64,000 bases of DNA, from positions 1,238,321 through 1,302,320 of the forward strand of contig KZ111145.1 of assembly GCA_002077045.2 (NCBI GenBank), in the 5' to 3' direction. How positions within the stretch are numbered: the stretch's first letter is position 1; each line of letters starts with the position of its first letter. Origin of the DNA: Rachicladosporium sp. CCFEE 5018. Lineage: Eukaryota; Ascomycota; Dothideomycetes; Cladosporiales; Cladosporiaceae. The translations under genes and the position numbers were made by a program. This document shows, one piece after another, positions 10,047 to 19,716 of the stretch. The notes under the pieces were generated by a model. It worked only from the letters and a program-made list of their open reading frames with translations, had not been told where the DNA came from and did no database searches.

Positions 10047-11947
10047 CTACCGCTTCACATCCGGCTCCCAAGACATCCGACTCGGCTGCCCGATCCCCTC
10101 TTCCCTCCCTGTGCCTAGTTCTTGTACGTCGCTGCCTGGCATCTCGTAGATTGCGCTTCGCCCTTCTACTTCGTGCGCGACAGCGTACTTGCCGTCGCTG
10201 CCGAAGTAGCCTGCCTCTCCACGCCCGCCGTCCATTTCTGAGTAGCCGGCCTTGTTAGGATCAATCTTATGCGGACTGTCCAGCTCCTGCGCATAAGGTT
10301 TATGCGGCGCAGTGAGCTCGTGGATCTCCCCACCTCCAAGCTCGCCGCCGATAGGCGCCGATATGAAGGGTCTTCCTTCGTTGTCCGTCGAGTTGGGTGA
10401 AGGAGGGGAAGGGTTCTTAGCTTCCAGCTCCGCGGCTTTGGCAGCACGGGTCTTCGTTCGACGCCGGCGGAGGAAGCAGACTAGGAAGGCTATGAGCGCT
10501 ATCAGGGCGATGATGCCGACGACCACGCCTGCTATGGCGCCTGCGCCGAAGGATGAGGATGATGAGGAGGCTGCTGCGCGTGCTTTTGAAGTCCAGTCGG
10601 GGGAAAGGATGGAGTGGATATTCGTGTTCTGAAGTGCCGTTTGATCCCATTTGCAGGGTGCTACTGTGAAGTTCCCGCGGTCGTAATCCGCTATGATATA
10701 CGCCTCCTGGAAGAAAGCGCGACCGAGTGTGTATTGCGACTCGTTCGCCGCCCGCTGCAGGGGAAAGTAGTAGGATGTTGTGCCGTTGTCGACGATTGGG
10801 AAGGAAACGTTCAGGTCGAAGGCGCCGTATGGTAGACCTATGTCGGCTGTCGAGCTGCCGTTGGTGAGCGTGAAGTTCACGTATGCGCCGTTGGTTGTCA
10901 GAGTTTGGTGCTTATCGCCGCTGACGAGATAGCGGTTCACGGTGCTGTTGTATTCCAGCCCAAACGCGTTTTCGAAGGCGCTGCAGGCAGTTTCAGGGAG
11001 CCAGATCTCGGCCACTGTGGAGTCCAGGTAAGCTGAGATCTGCCCGTCAGGCAGGAGGTTCTTGTTGCCTCGCGCGTCGCCTGTGGAGATGGCGCTGATG
11101 TCCACGAGCAAGTCTCGCGATATGTCGCCGCCGAATTTGAAGGTCGTGTCAGTGGGTTTGAAGCGGGATGTGTCGTAGCCGCCTAAAGTCAGGGAGCCGT
11201 AGACTTTATTGAAGCGGTATTGGTTGCCGGCTGTGTAGCCGTAAGAGCGGCTGGGGATGCCACTGCTGTTGTAAAGCAACTCCATGAACGAAGGCTGCGG
11301 GCTGTTCAGGGTGCTGAAGTTGGTCGGCAGTGGGTTGAGCCCGAAGATGCCAACCCAGTAGTTCGAGTCTGCGATCGCGAAGAGCACTGAATGATCGACC
11401 TTGGGTCCTCCCGAGCCCTGCCATCCTAGCGTGATGTCTTCGTACCCAGCGTCGCCAGTCGTATCCAGCCCCAGATTCGACTCGATCTCGGTCCCGTAAG
11501 GGGTGAGTGGTTGGTATGTTACACTTCTACTCCAGTCGTATGTGAAGCCTCGGATGTTGTTGCAGTCTGGAACGTAGTACGCTGGACATCCCCCGGTGCC
11601 GTTTATCACCCATGTATTGTAGCCCGCGGTCGAGGGCATGACTCGCACATTTTGTGTCTGTACAGTGCCGCCGCCGAGTTGCAGGGGAAAGGACGACCAT
11701 GGCCCGTCTGAATGCAAATCAGCCATCGCTCCTGCCATCTGCCGCTCTGTATGCTCTTACCATTTCCGTCCCAATATTGACTCGGCGCAATGCTGATCGC
11801 AGCTGGTATCGTGACATTGCTCGAGTCCGCTCGTCTGCTTAGCCTCCTCACATTCTTTGCCCACACCTCTGGTACCGAGACTGCAACTGTCGATTGCACC
11901 AACGCCAATATCCATAACAGGTCTCGTGAGACCACCATTGCCGTCAC
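10047..11947 (-). CDS. Aspartic-protease-like single-pass membrane protein, copy 2 (complete)
   Basis: Complete gene of 615 residues: exon 1 11761-11947, 53-nt intron 11708-11760, exon 2 10047-11707. It has a signal-like N-terminus, a two-lobed pepsin-like domain (about 50-425), a Ser-rich stalk, one TM helix (about 449-474, GAGAIAGVVVGIIALIALIA), a basic stop-transfer RRRR and a cytosolic tail of about 135 residues rich in Pro, Gly and charge. Both active-site positions deviate from the DTG consensus: STAG at about 88-91 and DST at about 291-293. The first catalytic Asp is missing, so hydrolysis is unlikely by the known mechanism. Such proteins are common in filamentous fungi as acid-protease-like proteins; a sensor or binding role is inference. 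It is divergent from transporter copy 2 and convergent with BZZ1. Confidence 0.85.
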
Positions 11948-13358
11948 GCAGCGCGCCCGCGCACTGTCAGCTGAAGTCCTCCAGAGACCTTACTAGGTGA
12001 GACAGAACAGCAACGTGTATGGCGTGAGATCAGCGATCGAGACTCGAACGAGACAAGAGTACAGAAAGATGACGCTGTACGAAAGGAAAGAATATTGCAA
12101 GGCTCGTACTCGTACAGTAGTCAGGCCGTCAGGCGCAGTAGCGAGCATGCGCCGGCGCGAACGCTGTCAGCTCGAGAGGAGGTGGAGGATTCGCGCGCTT
12201 CGCTTAACTTCGTGCAATCTATAATACACGAAGCGCATGCTTCCGCGTTTGCGATGGTATGATTAAGCACACCTTCTCAGGCGGTGCTGTTTGGTCTTCC
12301 GCTTGCTTGAACGTGATCTGACTTCGTGTCGCCTATTCTCATTGCTCGGCATCGGTGTCAGTGGCTCGCTCGAACATTGATCCACGGCTTCGATTGGGGC
12401 TAAATTTAGCCTTTCTGGATCTGCCAAGGCGTCCCATTGGCTGAGTGCTTTCGTACCTTGTGTTCTCGACCATCACCCACCATGCTACAAGAGTCTCATG
12501 ATTTTGATCCTGTTCTCAGGGAGTCCCTTGCCACGTCCGCTGGATGAGCTGTCTTGACTGGATCTAACACGGACAAGAAGCATCTCATGAACGCCCTTAA
12601 TCGGCAGGCCCGGAGGCCCGACGCTTTGTCAAGGTCGAGATATTCAAGCACGATCACGAACTGCTTGCCTCAGTTCTGAAGCTCTGGGACTGTCGGGACT
12701 TTGGTCCCTCTGTAGCGACCAGCAGAACTCGTAACAAGGTCATGCCCATTTTGCGGGTGCAAGTTGTGACAGCGATTTTGCACTACTCGCCCTCGACGCA
12801 ACTCCCAACATGACCCGAAGGACGCAGCAACTGTGCAAGTGCAAGACCACGTTCACGCAGTCTGTGTCGTCTCTCACAGCTGCGCACAAAGACGATGATG
12901 GCTCACATGGATTGCAAGCTCTACAGGTGATCCAGCGGTGTCCCCATGGGTCGACGAGCTTGCTGTCCAAGCGATTAACAACCTCGGGTAACACTAACGT
13001 GGCATACCTTCCTGAATAGCAGTGATTACGAAGCAGTGCTCATATCCCAGCACCAGAATGACTCGCATCATGGAGTGCAGGTCTTATTCCCAGATATGCC
13101 TCTTGCAGTCAGCATCGGCAATACGTGCGGGGTGATATGAGTACCGCCGGCTATGGTGTTACTTTGCTGCAAGGTACTCTTGAAAGTCGAACCCAATGTG
13201 CAGTGCCATGCTAAAGACGTTACAAAGTATAAAGGTACAGGTAGGTGCAAGGCCTCTCTGACATTTTCATTGTCAATGTAGACCCGGTTTCTCGACCTTT
13301 CAAGTTTGTCATCAGTCACAAATCAAGCAGACCAAACTCTCAGCACATAGTCGGCAAC
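11948..13358. other. Divergent intergenic region, copy 2
   Basis: Counterpart of 737-2155 with the same layout. No gene is supported. Similarity to copy 1 is high near both start codons and lower in the middle (about 12500-13180), with many substitutions and small length changes. Confidence 0.7.
13228..13234 (+). promoter_or_regulatory. TATA box of sugar transporter copy 2
   Basis: TATAAAG about 131 bases before the start codon at 13359, at the same relative place as in copy 1. Confidence 0.5.
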
Positions 13359-15103
13359 ATGATCGGCCTTGGCGGCAAGCACATCGTCAACCTTTACAAT
13401 CTCTGGGTGGTTGTCTACGTCGCTCTAGGCACTCTTGCAACAGCGTACGGCCTTGCAGTGATCGGGTCCACCGTCGGACAACCAAATTGTGAGCGGTGAG
13501 CGTGCCTCATCGGGTCCTTGTACTTACACCGGACAGTCTACACCTACTTCAACCTCGCTACGGCGGGGGAGCCGGGCTATGCATACACGACTAACATCAT
13601 CGGCGCCCTGAATGGCGTCAACAGTGCCGGCGCCATACTTGGGTGTCTGACCAGCGCCTGGAGCGCTGATGCGTACGGAAGAAAGCGTACGATCCAGCTG
13701 GGATGCATCATCTTGATCGTTGGCGGTGCGCTGTGTTCGGGTGCTGTCGATATGGCGATGTTTCTTGTTGGCAGAGTAGTCGCTGGAGTCGGGGCAGGCA
13801 TCCTTGCGGGTGAGCCTAAGTCTCTGTCTACAGACCCCCATACTCTGCTGACGGATTGCTCGCTCAGTTGTCGTACCCATGTACCAAGGTGAGATCTCCA
13901 CAGCCGAAACTCGCGGCGCCATGATGTGCGTCACAGGCATCGCCTATGCCTTCGGCTACTCTCTCGCAGGCTGGCTCGGTTTCGGGTGCTACTTCATCGC
14001 CGCCGACTCGCCACACGCCCAAGCAGCCTGGCGCTTTCCACTCGCCATGCAGTGTCTACCACCCCTGATCGTGCTGGCAGGCAGTAGCTACATCCCTTTC
14101 TCGCCACGCTGGCTACTGGGTAAGGGCAGGCGAGAGGAGGCGCTCGAGATTGTCAAGCGGCTGCATCGCACGGCTGATGATAAGGAGGATATAGCTGCTA
14201 GGCAGGAGTTCTATTTGATGGAGAAACAGTATGAGCTTGATGCGCAGTATGCTGTGCGGCGGTTCGAGATCTTCAGGACTGCGCCCAACCGCCGTCGGGC
14301 TTTGGTGGCCGCGATCATGATGTGGGGAGATCAATTTCTAGGTATGTTCCCGCACCTCTCACTTACGAGTCTTGTGACTGATAATCTCAGGCATTTTCGT
14401 GATGACCAACTACGGCGTTCTGATATACGCCTCCCTCGGTCTCACAGGCTTCACTCCCCTCCTCTTGAACGCCTGCTGGACTACCTTCACAATCGTCGGA
14501 AACATCTGGACGGCGCTATACATAGATCGCTACGGTCGAAGAACTTTCCTCCTGATCGGCACATCCGGCGTGACCGTCTCGCTGATCTTCCTCTGCGCGC
14601 TCACAGCTACATACCTAGGCACCGACAATACCGCGGGTCTAAACGCTGCAGTATTCTTCATCTGGTTCTTCATCCTCTGGTGGTGCTTCTTCGTCGACGC
14701 AACGCAATACGTCTACGTCTCCGAAATCTGGCCCAATCACCTCCGCTCCCAAGGCACAGCCTTCGGTCTCGCCTTCTTCTACCTCGCCTCCGAAGTCACG
14801 CTCGTAGCTGCTCCGGTGGCACTCAACAAGATTGGCTGGAAGTTCTATCTTGTGCTTATTGTGCCGAGCTGCTTTTACGTTGCGGCTGTGTACCTTCTGT
14901 TTCCGGAGACGAAGGGCAGGACGTTGGAGGAGATTGGGACGTTGTTTGGGGATGAGCATGTGGCTGGAAGGTGGTATGGGATTAGTGAGGAGGAGAAGAT
15001 GGAGATTGCGAGGAAGGCTATGGAGGAGACGAGTAATGGTGGGGATGGGATGAAGACAGGGAGTGCAGATGGTGTGACTGAGAAGCATGAGGTTGTGCTC
15101 TAG
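13359..15103 (+). CDS. MFS sugar transporter, copy 2
   Basis: Paralogue of the gene at 2156-3897, also 529 residues. Exons are 13359-13488, 13537-13809, 13868-14341 and 14391-15103. The same sugar-porter signatures are present (DAYGRKRT, DRYGRRTF, PETKGRTLEEIG). Protein differences from copy 1 are few and mostly conservative, for example VAGVGAG for IAGIGAG. Intron 2 is 58 nt against 53. Intron 3 is a normal GT-AG intron of 49 nt, whereas copy 1 has a 51-nt GC-AG intron at this place. An in-frame ATG upstream at 13245 is ignored because copy 1 does not keep it. That both copies stay fully open while nearby intergenic DNA has drifted suggests both are used. Confidence 0.88.
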
Positions 15104-15419
15104 TTGGAATGACTCCTATGACTAGATTCGAGGGCCGGAGTGCGCCTGTCAGTCCAGCTGCAGCAGTATCGTACTGCATCTAGATCCTTGTGAGGCTGGA
15201 ATCGCGGTAGTCACACATAATGATACATACGAAGCCTCGTACCGTCCCATGCAAGCAAGCACCCGTAGCTAACGAGACCCAAGGTCATCATGAAGATATT
15301 GAAAATGGCGTACAAGCCCTGATTTGATCGTAGGGAACATTAAGTCTATCAGCATTACCACTTCCCAACGCCGTCGCTAAGATCCCCAAATTAAACAAAG
15401 CTACCTTGCGATAAAACCG
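15104..15419. other. Intergenic, copy 2 of the transporter 3' region
   Basis: Duplicate of 3898-4210. No gene or other element is seen. Confidence 0.55.
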
Positions 15420-15854
15420 TCACTTCCCCCTCGAGATCAGCTCCTTGCTCGCGACGGGCAGGAACCTGCCTTTATATATCGAAAACATGATCATGATCCA
15501 CAGCCATATCCGGCCCACGTCAAACATGCCCTTCCAGCTGATGGGCACGAACGGCTCTTTCGATTGCTCGTCGAAGCTCTTTTCGATTTGACCAGTCGCT
15601 TCCTGCTCGATCTGCGTTACACCTCGCCATCTTGATGCTGTAGCCGTGTTGGTGAGAATGTTACAGACCGAATTTGAGACTTCTGGACGCGCCGGAAGTA
15701 TGCTACGCACAGCACCAGCAGTAGCTGCAAAATACCGGCACATGTGGAGAACGAGATCCAACGTACCCTTCGACAGTCCAAAGTCCCGTATCTTAAAATG
15801 AGCACAGACTTGGAGTTCTTCATGGTGAGCAGCGTCATTGCGGAGTGGTTGCAA
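15420..15854 (-). pseudogene. Phospholipase tail remnant fused to unrelated sequence
   Basis: The last 56 or so residues of the Pgc1-like protein (from IEKSFDEQSKEP to the stop, including the tail-anchor segment) are present at 15420-15589. Upstream of 15589 the sequence is unrelated, yet the frame stays open to an ATG at 15854. The result is a 144-codon chimeric frame without any HRG or metal-binding residues. It is the truncated end of the segmental duplication. I call it a pseudogene; expression as a small tail-anchored protein is possible but nothing in the sequence shows it. No gene is seen from 15855 to 16140. Confidence 0.7.
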
Positions 15855-16140
15855 ACGGACTCTCTCGTGTCAATCGAAAGGTCCCGTACGTTTGCGAATC
15901 GTTGCTTTCTCTAGCCTGATGCCTTCGCACCTCAGGCATGAACAGTCTTGGCTTGGCATCTGAAAGAGGCAATGTACGAGGCGATGCTGTCATTGTGCAG
16001 CAAGGCTGGGTACACATGATGCTACAAGGCGGCCCCCTTCGAAGCCCGCACGCCGACCCCTCCGGCGCATCTGACCTTTTCAGTGGAGAAGTCTTGAAGC
16101 TTAGGTCAAGGACACGTTGCAAGCGGCGGAGCAGTGCGCC

Positions 16141-18048
16141 ATGGCCTTGACGCAGGATATCGACGCTATGGTCGATGGCTTGGGTATTCGTGCGAGTCTA
16201 CGCCCTTACGAGGACCTCGATCCAGACCTGAAGCAGATCCGTCTACTCAATGTGAAAGCTGGTCAGGGGCAAGAAGATGTAAACTGCGAGCTGCAAGTAG
16301 TGTCTCTGCTGGACGAGTCAAAGCCAAAGTACGAGACCATATCTTACGTGTGGGGCGACCCTTCGGCGAAAGGTTCGGTACATCTGAATGGGATCCGGAC
16401 GGAGATTGGCTTGGCTGCCGAGGAGGTGCTCCGGCGTTTCCGACTCAGAGAACATGATCGCGTGCTGTGGATTGATGCAATCTGTATTGATCAGACTAAT
16501 CTAGCAGAACGCGGTCAGCAGGTCGCAATGATGGTAGACATATACTCGAATACTACCCACGGGCTCATTTGGCTTGGTGAACATGGCGGGGACGGGGTAG
16601 CAGCTGTGCAAGGCGTCACAGCCATCTACGAGGAGGCACGCGCAGAGACGGAAAACCTCGAGCGGCTCTACCGGACATTGTACCGCAACCGTAGGCCCAG
16701 AACCAGCGAGAGGACCTTGTCTGCGGAAGTAGACCTTGGAGTCGTCTTAGGGTTCTATGACGCCCCATGGTTCCAACGCCTGTGGTGCGTCCAAGAGGCT
16801 GCATTGGCGAACGAAAGCACTTGTTACTACGGATACCTCGAGCTTCCGCTCATGAAGGCATTGATTGCCGCCCAGTGGCTAGCTTTCAAGCGTCTTCAAA
16901 TTTCCTTCGGTCTCAATGACCATCCCGGTTTGGGTTGTGCTGCAGAGATCTGGGCTTTCGCCGACCACGACAACGGTTTGTATGGCAGAAAGTCGAGCGC
17001 GAGGCCGAATCTACGCGTCCTCCTCCGTAGTGTTTGGGCCTTTAGAGCACTCGATCCTAGAGATCACGTTTTCGGGCTGGTTGGCTTATATCAAAAGTTG
17101 ATCAAACCCGGCAGGCTTCCCAGACACCTCCAGCCCGATTACACCAAGCCTCTGGTTGAGGTTTATCGAGATGCAACTAGGGAGGCTATCATGGAGTCAC
17201 GCAGTCTCACAATCTTCCTCGGGATGGCTGTAGGGCGAGTTGAGGAACACGCAAGTGAGGATAGGTTCCCAAGCTGGGTGCATGGATGGCATAGGCCTTG
17301 GAACAAGCGCCTCGACGCTGGTGAACTTGGGTATCACTTCCGTGCGGATGCAGCGACAAGAGTCGCCTTTACCCAGGCCCAACTTGATGAACCGGGTAGA
17401 ACGATTTCAGGACATCGATGCTCTGACATGAACACACTTTGTGTCGAAGGCATCATGGTGGAAGCAATAAATGAAGTCACAGAGACTATGCGCTGGGGGT
17501 TGCTTGATGGGGTAGTCACTATACTATCGATCATGGGATCAGTAAGAGACATGCTACAAAGGCAAGCTGTAGCCAGGTTCCGAGATGAAGTGGAGAGCCT
17601 TCTCGCAATGACCCTTTGCGCCGGGACCGATTGCCTTCAATCACCCTTCCGAGAGAAAGACGCTCGCCGTTCTCTAGACAGCCTCTACGAGTTCACGCTT
17701 CGCACAGGCCACTTACCCCCTCAGCTTGGCTTGCCAGAAGCCGGAAATGCCACTGCTGAAGACACACAAGCCTCACAATATTACTATGCAATGTATAACG
17801 CCTGCAGTAACCGCCGCGCATTCACGACCGAAAGTGCCCATTCCGGGCTCGGTCCAAGAACCACAAGAAGAGGCGACATCATCGCAGTGCTGTATGGATG
17901 CCCGTGGCCAGTGATCCTCCGGCCAAGGCAGGAAAGCGGACACTTCGAGTTGCTCGATGTTGCCTATGTCTCCGGCATCATGCATGGCGAAGCAGTCCGC
18001 GAGCACAAGGCGGCTGGGAAACGAAATGATGTCTTTCACATACATTGA
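16141..18048 (+). CDS. Heterokaryon incompatibility (HET) domain protein
   Basis: Single-exon gene of 635 residues from the first ATG at 16141. The HET domain has all its usual blocks: YETISYVWGDP (about 65-75), LWIDAICIDQ (about 108-117), ERGQQVAMMVDIYS, THGLIWLGE and, later, WFQRLWCVQEAAL. HET proteins take part in non-self recognition and programmed cell death when unlike hyphae fuse; many family members have no known partner. The C-terminal 350 residues match no domain I recognise. The end (GDIIAVLYGCPWPVILRP, then FELLDVAYVSGIMHGEA) is the common closing block of such proteins. It lies right after the broken end of the segmental duplication. Confidence 0.9.
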   Translation: MALTQDIDAMVDGLGIRASLRPYEDLDPDLKQIRLLNVKAGQGQEDVNCELQVVSLLDESKPKYETISYVWGDPSAKGSVHLNGIRTEIGLAAEEVLRRFRLREHDRVLWIDAICIDQTNLAERGQQVAMMVDIYSNTTHGLIWLGEHGGDGVAAVQGVTAIYEEARAETENLERLYRTLYRNRRPRTSERTLSAEVDLGVVLGFYDAPWFQRLWCVQEAALANESTCYYGYLELPLMKALIAAQWLAFKRLQISFGLNDHPGLGCAAEIWAFADHDNGLYGRKSSARPNLRVLLRSVWAFRALDPRDHVFGLVGLYQKLIKPGRLPRHLQPDYTKPLVEVYRDATREAIMESRSLTIFLGMAVGRVEEHASEDRFPSWVHGWHRPWNKRLDAGELGYHFRADAATRVAFTQAQLDEPGRTISGHRCSDMNTLCVEGIMVEAINEVTETMRWGLLDGVVTILSIMGSVRDMLQRQAVARFRDEVESLLAMTLCAGTDCLQSPFREKDARRSLDSLYEFTLRTGHLPPQLGLPEAGNATAEDTQASQYYYAMYNACSNRRAFTTESAHSGLGPRTTRRGDIIAVLYGCPWPVILRPRQESGHFELLDVAYVSGIMHGEAVREHKAAGKRNDVFHIH

Positions 18049-18430
18049 GCGATCTTACTAAGGTGGCTTAATCCGGTGTTTGTTACCAGGCGGCGGGAAC
18101 GTGGGATCGAGTAAGCTGCTCAGTTCCATTCTGGATCGAGATGTGTGGCGCGGAGATTTAAGATGATGCTGAAATGGATGGTAGCTGAATTCGACTTAGA
18201 CTGCCATTTGCAGTCGTGCTCAGCGCGCTCTGTTGCGAGGAGCAATGAGGACTCAAGACATCAGTTCCCATGCACCATGCAGCTCCGGTGAGATCGGCAG
18301 ATCGCACAGACGAGTAGCGGAAAGCTCGCGCTACTTATAGAGGATCTGTGACCACGGCTATTCCGCGCTTGCTACCTTCTCCCAGCAAAGCTCTGCAGCA
18401 AGCTCCCAGATCTGGTGATCACCAACTTAT
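18049..18430. other. Intergenic
   Basis: These 382 bases separate the HET gene from the GPR1/FUN34-type transporter gene. Nothing distinctive is seen. Confidence 0.55.
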
Positions 18431-19415
18431 ATGCCGGACTCCCTCAGAGCGAAACTTGCGGGACTCACTCGTCCAGGCATGACCGATCGCAGCGACAGTT
18501 CCCAGCCCATGCAATCTGGTCATGACAAAGCCTCCGCCAACGACGCCAATCATGCGACAACCACGTTAGCTCCCGAAGACTCCCAGCAGCCGCATCCCGC
18601 ATCTGAGCGTCATACGATGAGCGCTCCGGTTCAGCGCTTCGCCAACCCGACGCCACTTGCTCTCATGGGCTTCGTGATCTCCACATTCACCTTCGCAATG
18701 GTGTTGATGGGATGGGGCGGAGCTAATTCGCTGATCGGCGTCCTGGGAATCTTCTTCTTCACTGGGCCGGTGTTGATGGGACTGGCGACGATATTCGAGT
18801 GGATCCAGGGAAACTTCTTCCAGGTATGGGCCCTGCGCGGACTATGCCATTCCTGTCACTAACGTTGAACTGCACAGATGATGATCTGCGGCCTCTTTAC
18901 CGTCTTCTGGCTGTCCTGGGGTCTCATCTTCACCCCCTCGGTCGGCATCGCCGCGAGTTACAGTACCACTGGCAATGCGCTGGAGGGTATGCTCAGCAAG
19001 CAATACAATGCTACACTCGCTATCTACGCTCTAGTGTGGGGCTTTGCGATCTTAACGTTCTTTGTCTTCACCCTGGGTGCAAATGCTGTCATGGCAGCTG
19101 TGTTTTTCCTGCTCTGTGTGGGTGCCTTTTGCGTCAGTGGGACATATTGGTGTCTAAGCTTGTCGAAGACCTTGACTGTATTGATTCTGAAGAAAATGAG
19201 CAGCACCCTTGGTCTAGTGACGAATCCAGAAGCTAACGTCGTCAAAGGCTGGCGGTGCTCTCTTCTTTGCCGCTGCGGCGCTCGGCTGGTACTACACCTT
19301 CGCCCTCATATGCATTGAGCTAGGGGCGCCCTTCAAGCCACCGATCTATGAACTCACTCGGTTCTGGCCGAAGGCAAGAGAGGGTACTCCAAACGCAGGG
19401 GTGGCGGTGGCTTGA
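18431..19415 (+). CDS. GPR1/FUN34/YaaH family transporter (acetate/ammonium type)
   Basis: Six-TM membrane protein of 292 residues. Exons are 18431-18823, 18878-19177 and 19230-19415; introns of 54 and 52 nt keep the frame. The family hallmark FANPTPLALMGF precedes TM1. Next come FFFTGPVLMGLATIFEWIQGN, FTVFWLSWGLIFTPS and, across the second intron, SSKAGGALFFAAAALGWYY, which matches the conserved AGG block and TM6. I placed intron 2 by spacing: the interval between the TYW and AGG blocks then equals that of family members I recall. Relatives (Ady2/Ato, AcpA) import acetate or other short carboxylates, or export ammonium. The N-terminus of about 70 polar residues is cytosolic. A monocarboxylate-type MFS porter and a Zn2Cys6 regulator follow on the same strand, which supports a role in carboxylate uptake. 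Confidence 0.85.
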
Positions 19416-19716
19416 TATGATGAAGATCATGGAGGTCGCTATGGAACAGATAAAATGCGAACACATGGAGAGCTTGAAGTCTTGTACTTCCCGTCGCCTG
19501 TTCTGCTCTTACAACGCCTGAGCCTTTACGAGGACTTCCTCTCGCCATCATGCCCGTCAATGATCATGTGATATTCGTATTCGTGAGAGGAGTACAGAAG
19601 GATCGACGGATGGTCCCGCTGCTGACTCAGCTGTTCCGGAGCCTTGCCATCTATCTTCTTTTGACTATCATTCAGTGTGACGTTCACGGCGTGATGCTCG
19701 TACTTCATCCGCAAAG
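19416..19716. other. Intergenic
   Basis: Spacer between the GPR1-type transporter and the Zn2Cys6 regulator, both on the plus strand. No element is recognised. Confidence 0.5.

Larger units (their letters stand above)
11212..15589. repeat. Segmental duplication, copy 2
   Basis: Direct copy of 1-4380. This copy ends inside the phospholipase gene, whose 5' part is absent, so it is most simply the derived copy. It may extend further left than 11212, because copy 1 is cut by the window edge. It lies on a different contig from copy 1, and that contig ends in telomere repeats at 25151. Confidence 0.93.

Noticed and set aside
13245..13358. In-frame upstream ATG extending transporter copy 2
   Set aside because: The extension is absent from copy 1 and would put a polar 38-residue segment before a start that both copies share; it also begins next to the TATA box.
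19178..19315. Read-through of exon 2 in the GPR1/FUN34-type gene
   Set aside because: It loses the conserved AGG block and TM6. A 52-nt intron at 19178-19229 restores both with the right spacing.
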